A stretch of DNA of 64,000 bases, from positions 2,851,001-2,915,000 of the forward strand of contig NZ_CP109067.1 of NCBI RefSeq assembly GCF_035917335.1, written 5' to 3'. Below, one piece after another: positions 14,757 through 23,263 of this stretch. The translations under genes and the position numbers were made by a program. A model generated the notes under the pieces. That model was not told the DNA's origin. It was given only the letters and a program-made list of their open reading frames with translations, and did not search any database. Position 1 is the first letter of the stretch; each line of letters opens with the position of its first letter. Origin of the DNA: Micromonospora sp. NBC_01813. GTDB lineage: Bacteria > Actinomycetota > Actinomycetes > Mycobacteriales > Micromonosporaceae.

Positions 14757-16031
14757 ATGAACGAGTTGTTCCGCGCCGCGAGGGAACGGCAAGGGCTGTC
14801 GCGCCGGGAGCTTGCCGAGGCCGTCAACGTTGTTCGGCATGGCGATCCTGAGCGGGCCGCTCGGGCGGCTTTCGACGCCAATCATGTGGGAAAGATCGAG
14901 ACCGGCAGAGTGCGTTACCCGGACGACGAGTTGAGACGGGCTTTGCGGAGCGTGCTCAAGGTCAACAGTGACGAGGAGCTGGGCTTTCGCCCGCACCGCC
15001 GATTGCCGAACAGTGGCAGCACATCGTCAGGGGGATCGCGTGGCTCGGCGGCGTCCTCCACACCCACCACCCAGCTAGCGGCTGAGCTGCGACGGCGACA
15101 AATGTTCACCCCCGCTGAAGCGGCAGGTAGCGCCGAAGTGGATCTTGCGCAGTTGCGGAACGCTGTCGGTGAGGCGCACCTGGCCTACCAACGGGCGAAG
15201 TATGCCGACCTGGTGAGGCTGCTGCCTGATCTCGTTCACCGAGCGGACGGCGCCGCCCGGCGTGGTGCGGAGCAGCACCGCGCACTCGGCATCCTCGGGG
15301 CAGCTCATCTGGCGGTGTCGAAGCTGGCCCTCAAGCTTGGTGATCCCGGCCTCGCCTGGGTAGCGGCCGACCGGGCGCTACGCAGTGCGGAACAGGCCGG
15401 TGCCGACAACCTCGCAGCGGCTGCCGCCTATTCGGTGGCGTGCGCTCTGCTGGCCTCCCCCGGGCACGTCGCAGACGCAGCAGACGCAGCAACTGAGGGA
15501 CTCGCCCGGATACCTGAGCAGTCCAGTCCCGCCGCCTTGTCGGTCAGCGGATCATTGACGTTGCTACTGGCGCTCATCGCCGCACGGCGCGGCAAGGCGA
15601 AGATCGCGCTCGGCCACCTGGACGACGCAGCGGTTCTGGCCGACCAGTTGGGGAAGGACCGGAACTACTTCTGGACCGGGTTCGGTCCGACGAACGTGCT
15701 GATCCACCGGGTGACTGCCGCCGTCAACGTTCGCCAGTTCAACGCTGCAGTCGAGCTCGGAGAACGCATCGACACGTCGACCCTCCCGCCATCGCTGGTG
15801 AGCCGGCGGGCTCAGGTTCACCTCGACCTGGCTGCAGCGTTCACCGCGCAGCCCGGCGGCGACCCGTCAGCGCTGCTGCACCTTCTAGCGGCGGAGCGCA
15901 CCGCACCTCAGATCTTCCAGGTACACGATCAGACCCGCACGCTGGTCACCACCATGCTGGCCAGGGAACGTCGCGCTGCCACACCCGGCCTGCGCGCCTT
16001 GGCAGTGCGCGCCAGGATCGATGCCAACTGA
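14757..16031 (+). CDS. XRE-family regulator with TPR-like C-terminal domain
   Basis: 424 residues from the ATG at 14757; the frame is open further upstream but carries no similarity. Residues 1-75 are a Cro/CI-type HTH (FRAARERQGLSRRELAEAVN, NHVGKIETGRVRYPDDELRR) with an unusual insertion between helices. From about residue 115 to the end are helical, TPR-like repeats (AHLAVSKLALKLGDPGLAWV, AADRALRSAEQAGADNLAAA). Such regulators sense peptides or small molecules through the TPR part. It is followed after only two bases by a flavoprotein gene and then a cyclo-ligase-like gene, a recurring actinobacterial trio whose signal is not known to me. Confidence 0.82.
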   Translation: MNELFRAARERQGLSRRELAEAVNVVRHGDPERAARAAFDANHVGKIETGRVRYPDDELRRALRSVLKVNSDEELGFRPHRRLPNSGSTSSGGSRGSAASSTPTTQLAAELRRRQMFTPAEAAGSAEVDLAQLRNAVGEAHLAYQRAKYADLVRLLPDLVHRADGAARRGAEQHRALGILGAAHLAVSKLALKLGDPGLAWVAADRALRSAEQAGADNLAAAAAYSVACALLASPGHVADAADAATEGLARIPEQSSPAALSVSGSLTLLLALIAARRGKAKIALGHLDDAAVLADQLGKDRNYFWTGFGPTNVLIHRVTAAVNVRQFNAAVELGERIDTSTLPPSLVSRRAQVHLDLAAAFTAQPGGDPSALLHLLAAERTAPQIFQVHDQTRTLVTTMLARERRAATPGLRALAVRARIDAN

Positions 16032-16033
16032 TC

Positions 16034-16570
16034 ATGGCTGGCACCGGAAATCCGACGCTGTACTTGATCTCCTCAGCCGCTCCGCCGATTCGCAACATCG
16101 AAGAGTGCATCGCCCTGTTGCAGGCCGATGGATGGTCGGTATGCCTGATCGCCACGCCTACGGCGTCCACCTGGATCAACACGGACAAGCTCGCATCCCA
16201 GACTGGGTTTCCGGTCGCGTCACGACTTCGCACCCCTGACGAGCCGGGAACGCTGCCGCACGCCGACGCCGTCGTGGTAGCACCGGCGTCCTTCAACACG
16301 ATCAACAAGTGGGCCAGCGGAATCAGCGACAACTTGGCGCTGGGCGTACTCAACGAGACTCTTGGCACCGGGCTGCCGATGATCGTTTCGCCGTACGCCA
16401 AGCCGGCCCTCACCCAGCATCCCGCCTACCGAGCCTCCGTCCAGACCCTGTCAAGCCTCGGCGTGCACTTCACCGAGTCCGAAGCCCTCAAGCCTGAGCG
16501 CGAGGGCGAGCAGTTCCGCTGGGACGTCATCACCGAAACGCTTCGTACGACCAGGCACTCCCATGGATAG
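16034..16570 (+). CDS. HFCD-family flavoprotein (phosphopantothenoylcysteine decarboxylase-like)
   Basis: 178 residues. NPTLYLISSAAPPIRNIEEC opens a Rossmann-like flavin-binding fold, and PASFNTINKWASGISDNLAL matches the P-A-S-x-N-T signature of homo-oligomeric flavin-containing Cys decarboxylases (CoaC, EpiD). LPMIVSPYAKPALTQHPAY gives the C-terminal flavin contact region. It lacks the synthetase half of Dfp/CoaBC, so it is not the housekeeping coenzyme A enzyme; EpiD-like decarboxylation or another FMN role is possible. It begins three bases after the regulator and overlaps the next gene by eight, so it is in the same operon. Confidence 0.8.
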   Translation: MAGTGNPTLYLISSAAPPIRNIEECIALLQADGWSVCLIATPTASTWINTDKLASQTGFPVASRLRTPDEPGTLPHADAVVVAPASFNTINKWASGISDNLALGVLNETLGTGLPMIVSPYAKPALTQHPAYRASVQTLSSLGVHFTESEALKPEREGEQFRWDVITETLRTTRHSHG

Positions 16571-17317
16571 AAACGTCCCGTGGCGAACAGGGCCGGACAA
16601 GCAGCGCATTCGTGAGCAGGTATGGGCTGCGCTGGAGCGCCACGACGCGGTCGAGCCGGGAGTCGCGGGGCACATCCCGGCGTTCATCGGCGCAGAGGCT
16701 GCTGCGGCCCGCCTGACGGAGCTGCCCGCCTGGCGGGCTGCCTCGACCGTGAAGGCGAACCCTGATCGAGCCCAGTTGCCCATGCGCGCGATGGCGCTCA
16801 CCGCCGGCAAGACCGTCTACATGGCCGTGCCCCACCTTGCCACCGTCAAGCCGTTCTACCGGCTTGACCCCACGGCGCTTCCCATGCCGCCCGCCGAGGC
16901 CGCCGCCCATCAGGCTGCCGCCACATTCGCGCCCACCGTGTCGCCCAGCGACATGCCACCGATTGACCTTGTCGTCTGCGGCAGCGTCGCTGTCAACCCG
17001 TACGGTGTCCGAGTCGGCAAAGGTGCCGGCTACTCCGACATCGAGCTTGCCTTACTCGCCGAAGAGGGTCTGATCGGTCCGCACACCACCATTGTGGCCA
17101 CCGTCCACGCGCTGCAGCTCGTGGACGACGATCTACAGAAGCCGAACACGACTTCCGCGTGGACTTCGTCGTCACCCCAGACGAGATCATCTCCTGCCCG
17201 CCGTCTACCCGCCCTCCCGGATTGCTCTGGAACAACCTCCCAGGAGACAAGATCGCGTTGATCCCGTTCCTCTCCTTCCTGGCCGACTCAGGTTCCCACC
17301 ACCACGACCCGGTGTAG
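16563..17317 (+). pseudogene. 5-formyltetrahydrofolate cyclo-ligase-like protein, frameshifted
   Basis: The first ~190 residues fit the family: KQRIREQVWAALERHD at the start, TVKANPDRAQLP, and CGSVAVNPYGVRVGKGAGYS, the G-x-G-x-G-Y phosphate loop. After VHALQLVDDDL the frame changes; the expected continuation EAEHDFRVDFVVTPDEIIS and the end LADSGSHHHDPV read in another frame to a TAG at 17315-17317. Inserting one C near 17136 (cta-cca-gaa for ctacagaa) restores a single frame. So it is either a recent pseudogene or a sequencing error. This version is larger than classic FCL and occurs with the upstream flavoprotein and regulator, hinting at a role other than folate salvage. Confidence 0.75.
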
Positions 17318-17372
17318 AGCAGGGAAGGTATCCCCGACGGGTCGTCAAGGTTGACGGCGAGACCAGGTACAT

Positions 17373-17433
17373 GATCAGTTGATGTAAATACGGGCGTTGA
17401 TCGGCGTGTCGTCCGCATTTACGTCATCTGATC
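17373..17433. repeat. Palindromic intergenic repeat, diverged copy
   Basis: GATCAGTTGATGTAAATACG on the left and an imperfect complement ending CATTTACGTCATCTGATC on the right, with a short centre. It is the diverged relative of the palindromes at 22628-22713 and 24338-24423. It lies between the converging cyclo-ligase-like gene and the MBL relic. Several mismatches break the stem, so it is older or decaying. Confidence 0.75.
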
Positions 17434-17500
17434 TTGGCGGCCGGCAGTGGCCCACCCGATTCGCTGCCGGTGGAGGTGCCACCGGCGCCGGGAGCCCAGG

Positions 17501-17860
17501 TCAGACTGGCAGTGGTGTGGCCACGCCGGGGGTCAGCCAGTGCAGGCTGTGCCGTACCGGATCTCCGGCGGCGGTGAACGCGGCCTCGACCGCCGCCCGG
17601 CCCTCGGTGAAGTGGCCCCAGCCCTCGTAGTGCACCGGCACCACCGTCCGCGCCTCGACCAGGCTGCACAGCTCCACACCGTCAGCCGCTGTCATCGTGT
17701 AACGCAGCGGACCGGTCAGACCGAACCGCACCGCACCCAGATGCAGCACCATCGTGCCCACGGTGAACCGCTGCGCCACCCGCCGTACCCCGGGATATTG
17801 CACCGTGTCACCCATGGTTCACAGTGCGCCGTACCGCTGACCAGGCCAGCACAGCGCAAA
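17501..17860 (-). pseudogene. MBL-fold hydrolase, 5'-truncated duplicate
   Basis: The C-terminal ~104 residues (VRRVAQRFTVGTMVLHLGAV, VVPVHYEGWGHFTEGR, HSLHWLTPGVATPLPV) match the complete MBL gene at 24471-25298 almost word for word, and the DNA agrees at roughly nine of ten bases by eye. The Trp codon before the GDTV motif is TGA here. The N-terminal half with the T-H-D-H-H-A-D zinc site is missing. The similarity to the intact copy stops near 17860, where AraC-gene sequence begins. This cannot encode an active hydrolase. Confidence 0.88.
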
Positions 17861-17920
17861 GTGTCGAGAACGTACGGCATCGATGTTCGCTCTACTCTGC
17901 ACGCGCGCCTGCCCGGAGGG
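17861..17920 (-). pseudogene. Start and leader of an AraC-family gene, remnant
   Basis: GTGTCGAGAACGTACGGCAT at 17861-17880 is the reverse complement of a start encoding MPYVLDT. It is identical to the beginning of the AraC gene whose ATG is at 29149, and the ~40 bases upstream are also closely similar. Only seven codons remain before MBL sequence takes over at 17860. In the intact locus these two points lie over 4 kb apart, so everything between them was deleted in this copy. Confidence 0.8.
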
Positions 17921-17938
17921 TACCGATAGCCGGGGGCC

Positions 17939-18625
17939 TCAAGCGCTGTGTGAGCCGCGCAGGTAGGTGAGAACGGCGGAGACCCGGCGATCCGAATGCG
18001 GGTCGAGCGGAAGCTTGGCGAAGATGTTGCCGATGTGCTTGCGTACCGCTGCCTCGCTGACGAACAGCTTGCCGGCGATCCCGTGGTTGGTGTGGCCTTC
18101 GGCCATGAGCGCGAGCACTTCGCGTTCGCGTTCGGTGAGGCCGGCGAGTGGGCCGTCGGCCCGCCGGAGGCGGACGAGTTGGCGCACGACCTCGGCGTCG
18201 ATGACCGTGCCGCCCGCAGCGACACGGTCGATGCTGTCCAGGAAGTCGCGTACGTGGCCGACCCGGTCCTTGAGCAGGTAGCCGATGCCGCCGCCGGGGG
18301 TCGAGTCGAGCAGCTCGCCGACGTAGGCATCGGCGACGTAGGCCGACAGCAACATGATCGCGATGCCGGGTTGAGCGGCCCGGATCGTCGCCGCCGCGCG
18401 CAGTCCCTCGTCGGTATGGGTGGGTGGCATGCGGATGTCGGTGATGACGAGGTCGGGGTGGCAGTTTCCGGCGTACGTGAGCAGGGTTTGCGCGTCAGGG
18501 ACGGCCGCGACGACCTCGTGGCCGGCGCGTTCGAGGATCCGCACCAGCCCTTCCCGGAGCAGGGCCGCGTCCTCGGCGACCACGATCCGCAGCGCGTTCT
18601 GTGCCGGTGTCAGTGGATCGGGCAC
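17939..18625 (-). CDS. NarL/FixJ-family response regulator
   Basis: 228 residues from a GTG inside the end of the kinase gene. The receiver domain has the acidic pair AEDAALLREG, the phosphoacceptor Asp in DLVITDIRMPP, a conserved Ser in LLSAYVADAY and Lys in GYLLKDRVGH. The C-terminal LuxR-type HTH reads LTEREREVLALMAEGHTNHG and VSEAAVRKHIGNIFAKL. It should be phosphorylated by the kinase upstream, with which it overlaps by 16 bases, and act as a transcription factor. The divergent ABC exporter at 19947 is the obvious candidate target. Confidence 0.93.
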   Translation of the reverse strand: MPDPLTPAQNALRIVVAEDAALLREGLVRILERAGHEVVAAVPDAQTLLTYAGNCHPDLVITDIRMPPTHTDEGLRAAATIRAAQPGIAIMLLSAYVADAYVGELLDSTPGGGIGYLLKDRVGHVRDFLDSIDRVAAGGTVIDAEVVRQLVRLRRADGPLAGLTEREREVLALMAEGHTNHGIAGKLFVSEAAVRKHIGNIFAKLPLDPHSDRRVSAVLTYLRGSHSA

Positions 18626-19836
18626 GTCATCCTGACCTGGGTCGGGCCCCCGGTGGGGCTGATGATGTCGACGTCGCCGTCGAGGGCGTCGAGCCGGGCG
18701 TGCAGTCCGGCGAGACCGGTGCCGGCCTCTGGGTCGGCGCCGCCGACGCCATCGTCGACGACCGAGACGATCAGGGTGTGGTCCTCGATCCACGCGTGCA
18801 CCTGTGCCGATCGGGCGCGGGCGTGGCGTGCGACGTTGGTGAGGTTCTCGCTGACGAAGAAGTACGCCGCGGCCTCGACCACAGGCGGGAGCCGGCCGTT
18901 GACGGCGAACTGGAGATGGACCGGGACTGGTGACCGGCCGGCGATCTCCTGCACGGCCGCAGCGAGGCCGTGGTCGGTCAGTACCCGGGGATGGATGCCC
19001 CGGATCGTGGTGCGCAGGTCGGCGAGGGCCTGCTCGGCCTGCTGGTGCGCCTCGCGGACGAGATCGAGACCGGGCCCGGCGGGCAGGTCCAGTTCGGCGC
19101 TGCCCAGCGTCATGGTCAGGGCGACGAGGCGCTGCTGGACGCCGTCGTGGAGATCGCGCTCGATTCGGCGGCGTTCGGTTTCGAACGCGTCGACCAGCCC
19201 GGTCCGGGACCTGCGCAGCTGCTGGACCGCTTCGGCCAGCCGGGCCTGGGGCGGGTCCAGCAGGTGCCGGACCAGTGCCGCCTGGCCGCAGGCCAGCGCG
19301 GTGGCCGCGTACATCAGCAGGACCACGGTGACGAGGCCGGCGGGCGCCACGGCCCATGCCTCACCGGTGGTGTCGACCCGCCACCCGGCGATGTCGATCG
19401 CGCCGGAACGGACCAGCACCGGGGCGATGAGCAGCAGCACCGGAATCGTCAGCAGTATCAGCAGCACGGCGTCGGCGATCCAGAACACCGTCGTGAGCAG
19501 GACCGTGACGCCCGCCTCCGGCCAGGACGCACGGCCGTGTCCCGGACCGCCTAGCACCGGTGGCTGGTGCACCGGCCGCCCGGGATAGATCAGCCGGAGC
19601 CGACGCCGCTCACCGGCGGCGGCCAGGTGGACCAGCACCGGAATCCCGGCCAGCACGAGAAGTCCCGCGATCACCACGACCGTGGCGACGCCCACCGCGA
19701 CCACCACGAGCAGGACGGTCAGCCAGGCCAGACCGATCGGCACAGTGGTGACCAGGTACGCCAGGGAGCGCCACGGCCACACCGAGGCCAGGAACCGTGC
19801 GGGGCGTCCGCGTACGGCGGTCCAGGCGTCGCTCAC
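18610..19836 (-). CDS. Sensor histidine kinase (HisKA_3 type)
   Basis: 408 residues from a GTG at 19836. The N-terminal ~190 residues hold two pairs of membrane segments (TVPIGLAWLTVLLVVVAVGV and a second group near 105-190), the layout of actinobacterial NarX-like sensors without a large outside domain. ERRRIERDLHDGVQQRLVAL is the H-box with the phosphorylated His. The ATPase part shows NLTNVARHARARSAQV (N box) and VVDDGVGGADPEAGTGLAGL (G1 and G2). It senses an unknown envelope signal and feeds the NarL-type regulator that overlaps its 3' end. Confidence 0.92.
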   Translation of the reverse strand: MSDAWTAVRGRPARFLASVWPWRSLAYLVTTVPIGLAWLTVLLVVVAVGVATVVVIAGLLVLAGIPVLVHLAAAGERRRLRLIYPGRPVHQPPVLGGPGHGRASWPEAGVTVLLTTVFWIADAVLLILLTIPVLLLIAPVLVRSGAIDIAGWRVDTTGEAWAVAPAGLVTVVLLMYAATALACGQAALVRHLLDPPQARLAEAVQQLRRSRTGLVDAFETERRRIERDLHDGVQQRLVALTMTLGSAELDLPAGPGLDLVREAHQQAEQALADLRTTIRGIHPRVLTDHGLAAAVQEIAGRSPVPVHLQFAVNGRLPPVVEAAAYFFVSENLTNVARHARARSAQVHAWIEDHTLIVSVVDDGVGGADPEAGTGLAGLHARLDALDGDVDIISPTGGPTQVRMTCPIH

Positions 19837-19946
19837 AGGTCAAACCCTACGGATCGCATCGGCCGCGCGGGGTAGCGCACGCGCTACCCCGCAAGTCGCG
19901 TCTGAGCCCGTGTGCCGGGCCGCGCCCGCCAGGTCCACTGGGGGGC

Positions 19947-20684
19947 ATGACCCAGACAACCCCGGCGGCCGTCACCCTCGACGGTCTCAGCCGTACCTAC
20001 CGCTCCCGCGCCGGCTCGGTGCATGCGCTGCGCGGTGTGACCCACGTGTTCCAGCGCGGCACGTTCACCGCGATCATGGGGCCGTCCGGCTCCGGCAAGT
20101 CCACTCTGCTCCAGCTTGCGGCCGGTCTCGACCGGCCGACCGGGGGGCGGGTGACCGTCGGCGGCACCCGGCTCGACACGCTGAACGAGACCCAGTTGAC
20201 CCGCTTCCGGCGTACGGCGATGGCGTTCGTCTTTCAGTCCTACAACCTTCTCGACGCGCTCACCGCGTTCGACAACGTCGCGCTTCCCGCCCGCCTGGCC
20301 GGACGCCGTGCCGATCCGACCACGGTACGGACCGCGCTGGCCCACGTCGGCCTCGGCGAGCATGCCCGACGCCGGCCGTCGGAACTGTCCGGCGGCCAGC
20401 AGCAGCGGGTCGCGATCGCCCGGGCGCTGCACGGCCGACCCGACGTGCTGTTCGCCGACGAGCCCACCGGCGCACTGGATCGCGGCACCGGACGCGACGT
20501 GCTCGGGCTCCTACGGTCGCTGGCCGACGGCGGCCAGACCGTCGTCATGGTGACCCACGATCCGCTGGCCGCCTCGTACGCGGACGGGGTGTTGTTCCTC
20601 GCCGACGGGCAGATCGTCGGTCACCTCGCACGCGCTGACGCCGGCCAGATCGCCGAGACGATGAACGACCTGGAGCGGGGATGA
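19947..20684 (+). CDS. ABC transporter ATP-binding protein (MacB/LolD type)
   Basis: 245 residues. Walker [18 protein letters not shown]-loop FVFQSYNLLDALTAFDNVAL, signature [16 protein letters not shown], Walker B VLFADEPTGALDRGTGRDV and H-loop VMVTHDP are all present. The Y-N-L-L-x-x-L-T-x-x-x-N-V pattern is typical of the MacB/FtsE branch that pairs with FtsX-like permeases. The ATG at 19947 is chosen over upstream frames. It overlaps the permease gene by four bases. Divergent placement next to a two-component system suggests induction by an envelope stress or antibiotic. Confidence 0.93.
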   Translation: MTQTTPAAVTLDGLSRTYRSRAGSVHALRGVTHVFQRGTFTAIMGPSGSGKSTLLQLAAGLDRPTGGRVTVGGTRLDTLNETQLTRFRRTAMAFVFQSYNLLDALTAFDNVALPARLAGRRADPTTVRTALAHVGLGEHARRRPSELSGGQQQRVAIARALHGRPDVLFADEPTGALDRGTGRDVLGLLRSLADGGQTVVMVTHDPLAASYADGVLFLADGQIVGHLARADAGQIAETMNDLERG

Positions 20685-22627
20685 TGCGCGGCCCGACGAT
20701 GCTGGCCCTGGCCCGGCAGACCGTTCACCACTCCTGGCGCGGCTACCTGGGGGCCTTCGTCGCCCTGCTGTTCGGGGTCGTCCTGATCTCCGTCACCGTG
20801 ACGCTGATCGGGAGCATCGACGCCACCGACGGCCGGCCCGACACGAGCGCCGACGAGCGTGCCCAACTCGACGGCCTGGCCGCGATGTTCGGGATGATGT
20901 CGACGATCTCGGCGTTCATGGCTCTCTTCGTGGTCGGCAGCACGTTCGGCTTCGTCGTGGCCGGCCGCCGTCGTGAGCTCGGCCTGCTGCGTCTGGTCGG
21001 CGCGACACCACGACAGGTACGCCGGCTCCTGCTGGGCGAGTCCGTCGTCGTCGCGGCCGCGGCCACCACGGTGGGCTGTCTACTCGGCACGGTATCGGCG
21101 CCGGCCGTTCTCCGGCTGGTCCGGGCGATCGGGATCACCACTCTCGACCTGCAGGCCCCGAGCCCGTGGATCGCCTGGGCAGTCGCCGCACCCACCGGCG
21201 CGGCGGTCGCGCTCCTCGGGGTCTGGCGATCCTCGCGCCGGGCCGCCCGGATCACCCCCAGCGCCGCACTACGGGAGGCCGCGATCGAGCCGACCCGGCC
21301 CAGCATCGTCCAGTTCGCCGTCGCGACGCTCTGCTTCGGTGGCCTGGTGGCCACCATCGTGGCCGCCGCCGACCAGCCGCCGCTGTTGTCGATGGTCGCC
21401 TCCATCCTGCTGCCCGAGGTGGTCGTGATCGGCCTGATGTGCGTCGGACCCGCCGTCATCCCGCGGCTCGCCGCCCTGCTCGCCCGCCCGTTCATCGGCT
21501 GGGACGTGGCGGCCCGGATGGCCCGCGACGAGGTACGCGCCGCCGCCCGCACCACCGCTGCGGTCGCCGCCCCGGTCCTGGCCATTTCCGCTATCGCGGG
21601 GTCGCTGCTGCTGACCCTCAGTTTGACCGCCGACTGGGCGACCGCGCAGAACCGGGCCCGGCTGCACGCGCCGCTGGTCGTCGAGGTGGGCAGCCCGGCC
21701 GCAGCCGCGTCGATTGCGGCCTCGTCGATTGCGGCCGATCGGACCGTCGCGACGGCCGACGTACGCCGGCAGGCCATGGTCCAGCGCGACGAGGACGGCC
21801 GCCCCGGCGAACCCGACCGGGTCGAGATCGTCGACCTCGCCACCGCGTCTACCGCCCGGGGCCTGGTCGCCACGCGCGGCACCCTCGACGACTTCCACGG
21901 GAACGCGGTCGCGGTCACCGCCACCTGGGTCACCGACGCCGGCATCGACCTGGGCGGCACCCTCCCGGTCTGGATCGACGGCGAGCGGGTCCCGTTGCGG
22001 GTCGTCGCCGTCCTCCCCGACGCACCCGCCCTGTACGCCGAACTCGTCGTCCCGGCCGAACTGTTTCCGCCTGCCAGCGTCCAGACCACCGGGACGGTCT
22101 TCGTCGTCCCGCGCACCGATGCCACCGCGACGCGGGAATCCCTCCGGCGTACGCTCGCCGGCGCCGACAGCCGGATCCTCGACTCCGGCGACTGGATCGA
22201 CGCCACCGCAGCGCAGACCCGCCAGTCCAACAACGTCGGCCTCATCATCCTGCTCGGCCCGGCCGGCCTGTACGCCGCCATCGCGATGGTCAACGCCACC
22301 CTTATCGGCGCCGCCCAACGGCGCCGGCAGCGTGGCCTGATCCAACTTCTCGGTGCGAGCCCCGACCAGGTCAGACGAGCCGGCATCTGGCAGGCGGCTC
22401 TCGTCTGCGGCACCGGCCTGCTGCTGGGCAGCGGCACCATGGCGCTAATGGGCTGGCTGGTACGCCGCGCCGTCACGGCGGACCTGGCCGGCATCGCCGT
22501 GCCCATCACGATTCCATGGCTCCCGTTGCTCGGCATCGGCGTCACCTGTCTGCTGCTCACCGCGGCGGCGGCAACGGCCGGCATCCGTACGCGAAAGACA
22601 CCGCACCTTGCCGACGACCCGGCCTGA
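20681..22627 (+). CDS. FtsX-like ABC transporter permease
   Basis: 648 residues. Hydrophobic segments lie near the N-terminus (GAFVALLFGVVLISVTVTLI), at about 70-95 and 125-150, in the middle (about 210-260 and 300-330) and as a group at the C-terminus (VGLIILLGPAGLYAAIAMVN to LGIGVTCLLLTAAAATAG). Two FtsX domains carry R-R-R-E-L-G-L-L-R-L-V-G-A-T and the matching R-R-R-Q-R-G-L-I-Q-L-L-G-A-S motif. An extracytoplasmic region lies between. With the upstream ATPase it forms an exporter or mechanotransmission complex; the substrate is unknown. Its start is coupled in an ATGA-type overlap. Confidence 0.9.
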   Translation: MMRGPTMLALARQTVHHSWRGYLGAFVALLFGVVLISVTVTLIGSIDATDGRPDTSADERAQLDGLAAMFGMMSTISAFMALFVVGSTFGFVVAGRRRELGLLRLVGATPRQVRRLLLGESVVVAAAATTVGCLLGTVSAPAVLRLVRAIGITTLDLQAPSPWIAWAVAAPTGAAVALLGVWRSSRRAARITPSAALREAAIEPTRPSIVQFAVATLCFGGLVATIVAAADQPPLLSMVASILLPEVVVIGLMCVGPAVIPRLAALLARPFIGWDVAARMARDEVRAAARTTAAVAAPVLAISAIAGSLLLTLSLTADWATAQNRARLHAPLVVEVGSPAAAASIAASSIAADRTVATADVRRQAMVQRDEDGRPGEPDRVEIVDLATASTARGLVATRGTLDDFHGNAVAVTATWVTDAGIDLGGTLPVWIDGERVPLRVVAVLPDAPALYAELVVPAELFPPASVQTTGTVFVVPRTDATATRESLRRTLAGADSRILDSGDWIDATAAQTRQSNNVGLIILLGPAGLYAAIAMVNATLIGAAQRRRQRGLIQLLGASPDQVRRAGIWQAALVCGTGLLLGSGTMALMGWLVRRAVTADLAGIAVPITIPWLPLLGIGVTCLLLTAAAATAGIRTRKTPHLADDPA

Positions 22628-22713
22628 CCGACCGCTGCCGCAAGATCAGTTGATGCAAATGCGGGCGACACGCCGATGAACGCCCGCATTTACGTCAACT
22701 GATCTTGGCGACC
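22628..22713. repeat. Palindromic intergenic repeat, copy B
   Basis: Arms at 22642-22667 and 22681-22706 pair at 24 of 26 positions around a 13-nt loop. The 86-nt unit, including CCGACCGCTGCCGC before the stem and GGCGACC after it, is the same as 24338-24423 except for one base (C at 22656). It lies between converging genes (permease and DUF6069), so it can serve as a two-way terminator. Near-identity with the other copy marks it as a repeat family. Confidence 0.9.
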
Positions 22714-22741
22714 CGTCCTGTGTTGTCGAGTTGCGGGATCG

Positions 22742-23200
22742 TCAATCGGTCCGGGTCTGCAGGCTCCGCGCCAGGGCCGGGATCATCACCGCCGCAGGGA
22801 CGATGTGCAGCCCGAGCAGGGCGACGGTGGTGGCGGCGTCCGCCTCGACGAGGAAGGGCGGGACGAGTGAGATCGCGGTCAGTGAGACTGCCGTCCAAAC
22901 GAACCGCTCGGCGGGTCGGGCACTCCACAGCAGAAATGCTGTGGCGATGACGACGCCCACGATCGAGAAGAAGCCGGTCACCACGGCGAACCCGGCCAAC
23001 GGGATCGCCTCGCCGTCAGCGGGGACCTCGAAGTCGACGCCGACCACCCGGGCCAACGCAGCGGCGAGGGTGGTGACCAGCACGGCTGCGGACGTAGCGA
23101 TGAGGCCGGTGCCGGCGAGCCGGCGAAGTCGTTGACCAGTGCTGGTGCTGGTGCTAGTCCGGCCAGCTGCCGGACGTGCGGGTACCCCGGTGTCGTTCAT
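22742..23200 (-). CDS. DUF6069-type four-TM membrane protein
   Basis: 152 residues with a polar Thr/Ser-rich N-terminus (GRTSTSTSTGQRLRRLAG) and four hydrophobic segments at about 30-50, 66-92, 98-118 and 122-146 (LIATSAAVLVTTLAAALARV, LAGFAVVTGFFSIVGVVIAT, HIVPAAVMIPALARSL). The pattern suits the actinobacterial DUF6069 family, whose function is unknown. It is downstream of and on the same strand as the ECF sigma factor gene, 63 bp away, and may be co-transcribed. Confidence 0.7.
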   Translation of the reverse strand: MNDTGVPARPAAGRTSTSTSTGQRLRRLAGTGLIATSAAVLVTTLAAALARVVGVDFEVPADGEAIPLAGFAVVTGFFSIVGVVIATAFLLWSARPAERFVWTAVSLTAISLVPPFLVEADAATTVALLGLHIVPAAVMIPALARSLQTRTD

Positions 23201-23263
23201 GTCGTTTCTCCGTCGTTTGGTTTCGGCAACTGGAGTCCGTGCTGTGTCGCCCGGCGTCCGGAG

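Noticed and set aside
20743-22689. A 648-codon minus-strand frame opposite the FtsX permease
   Set aside because: It is the same length as the permease gene and reads as an R/A/S/T-rich shadow; the permease has real motifs and a coupled ATPase.
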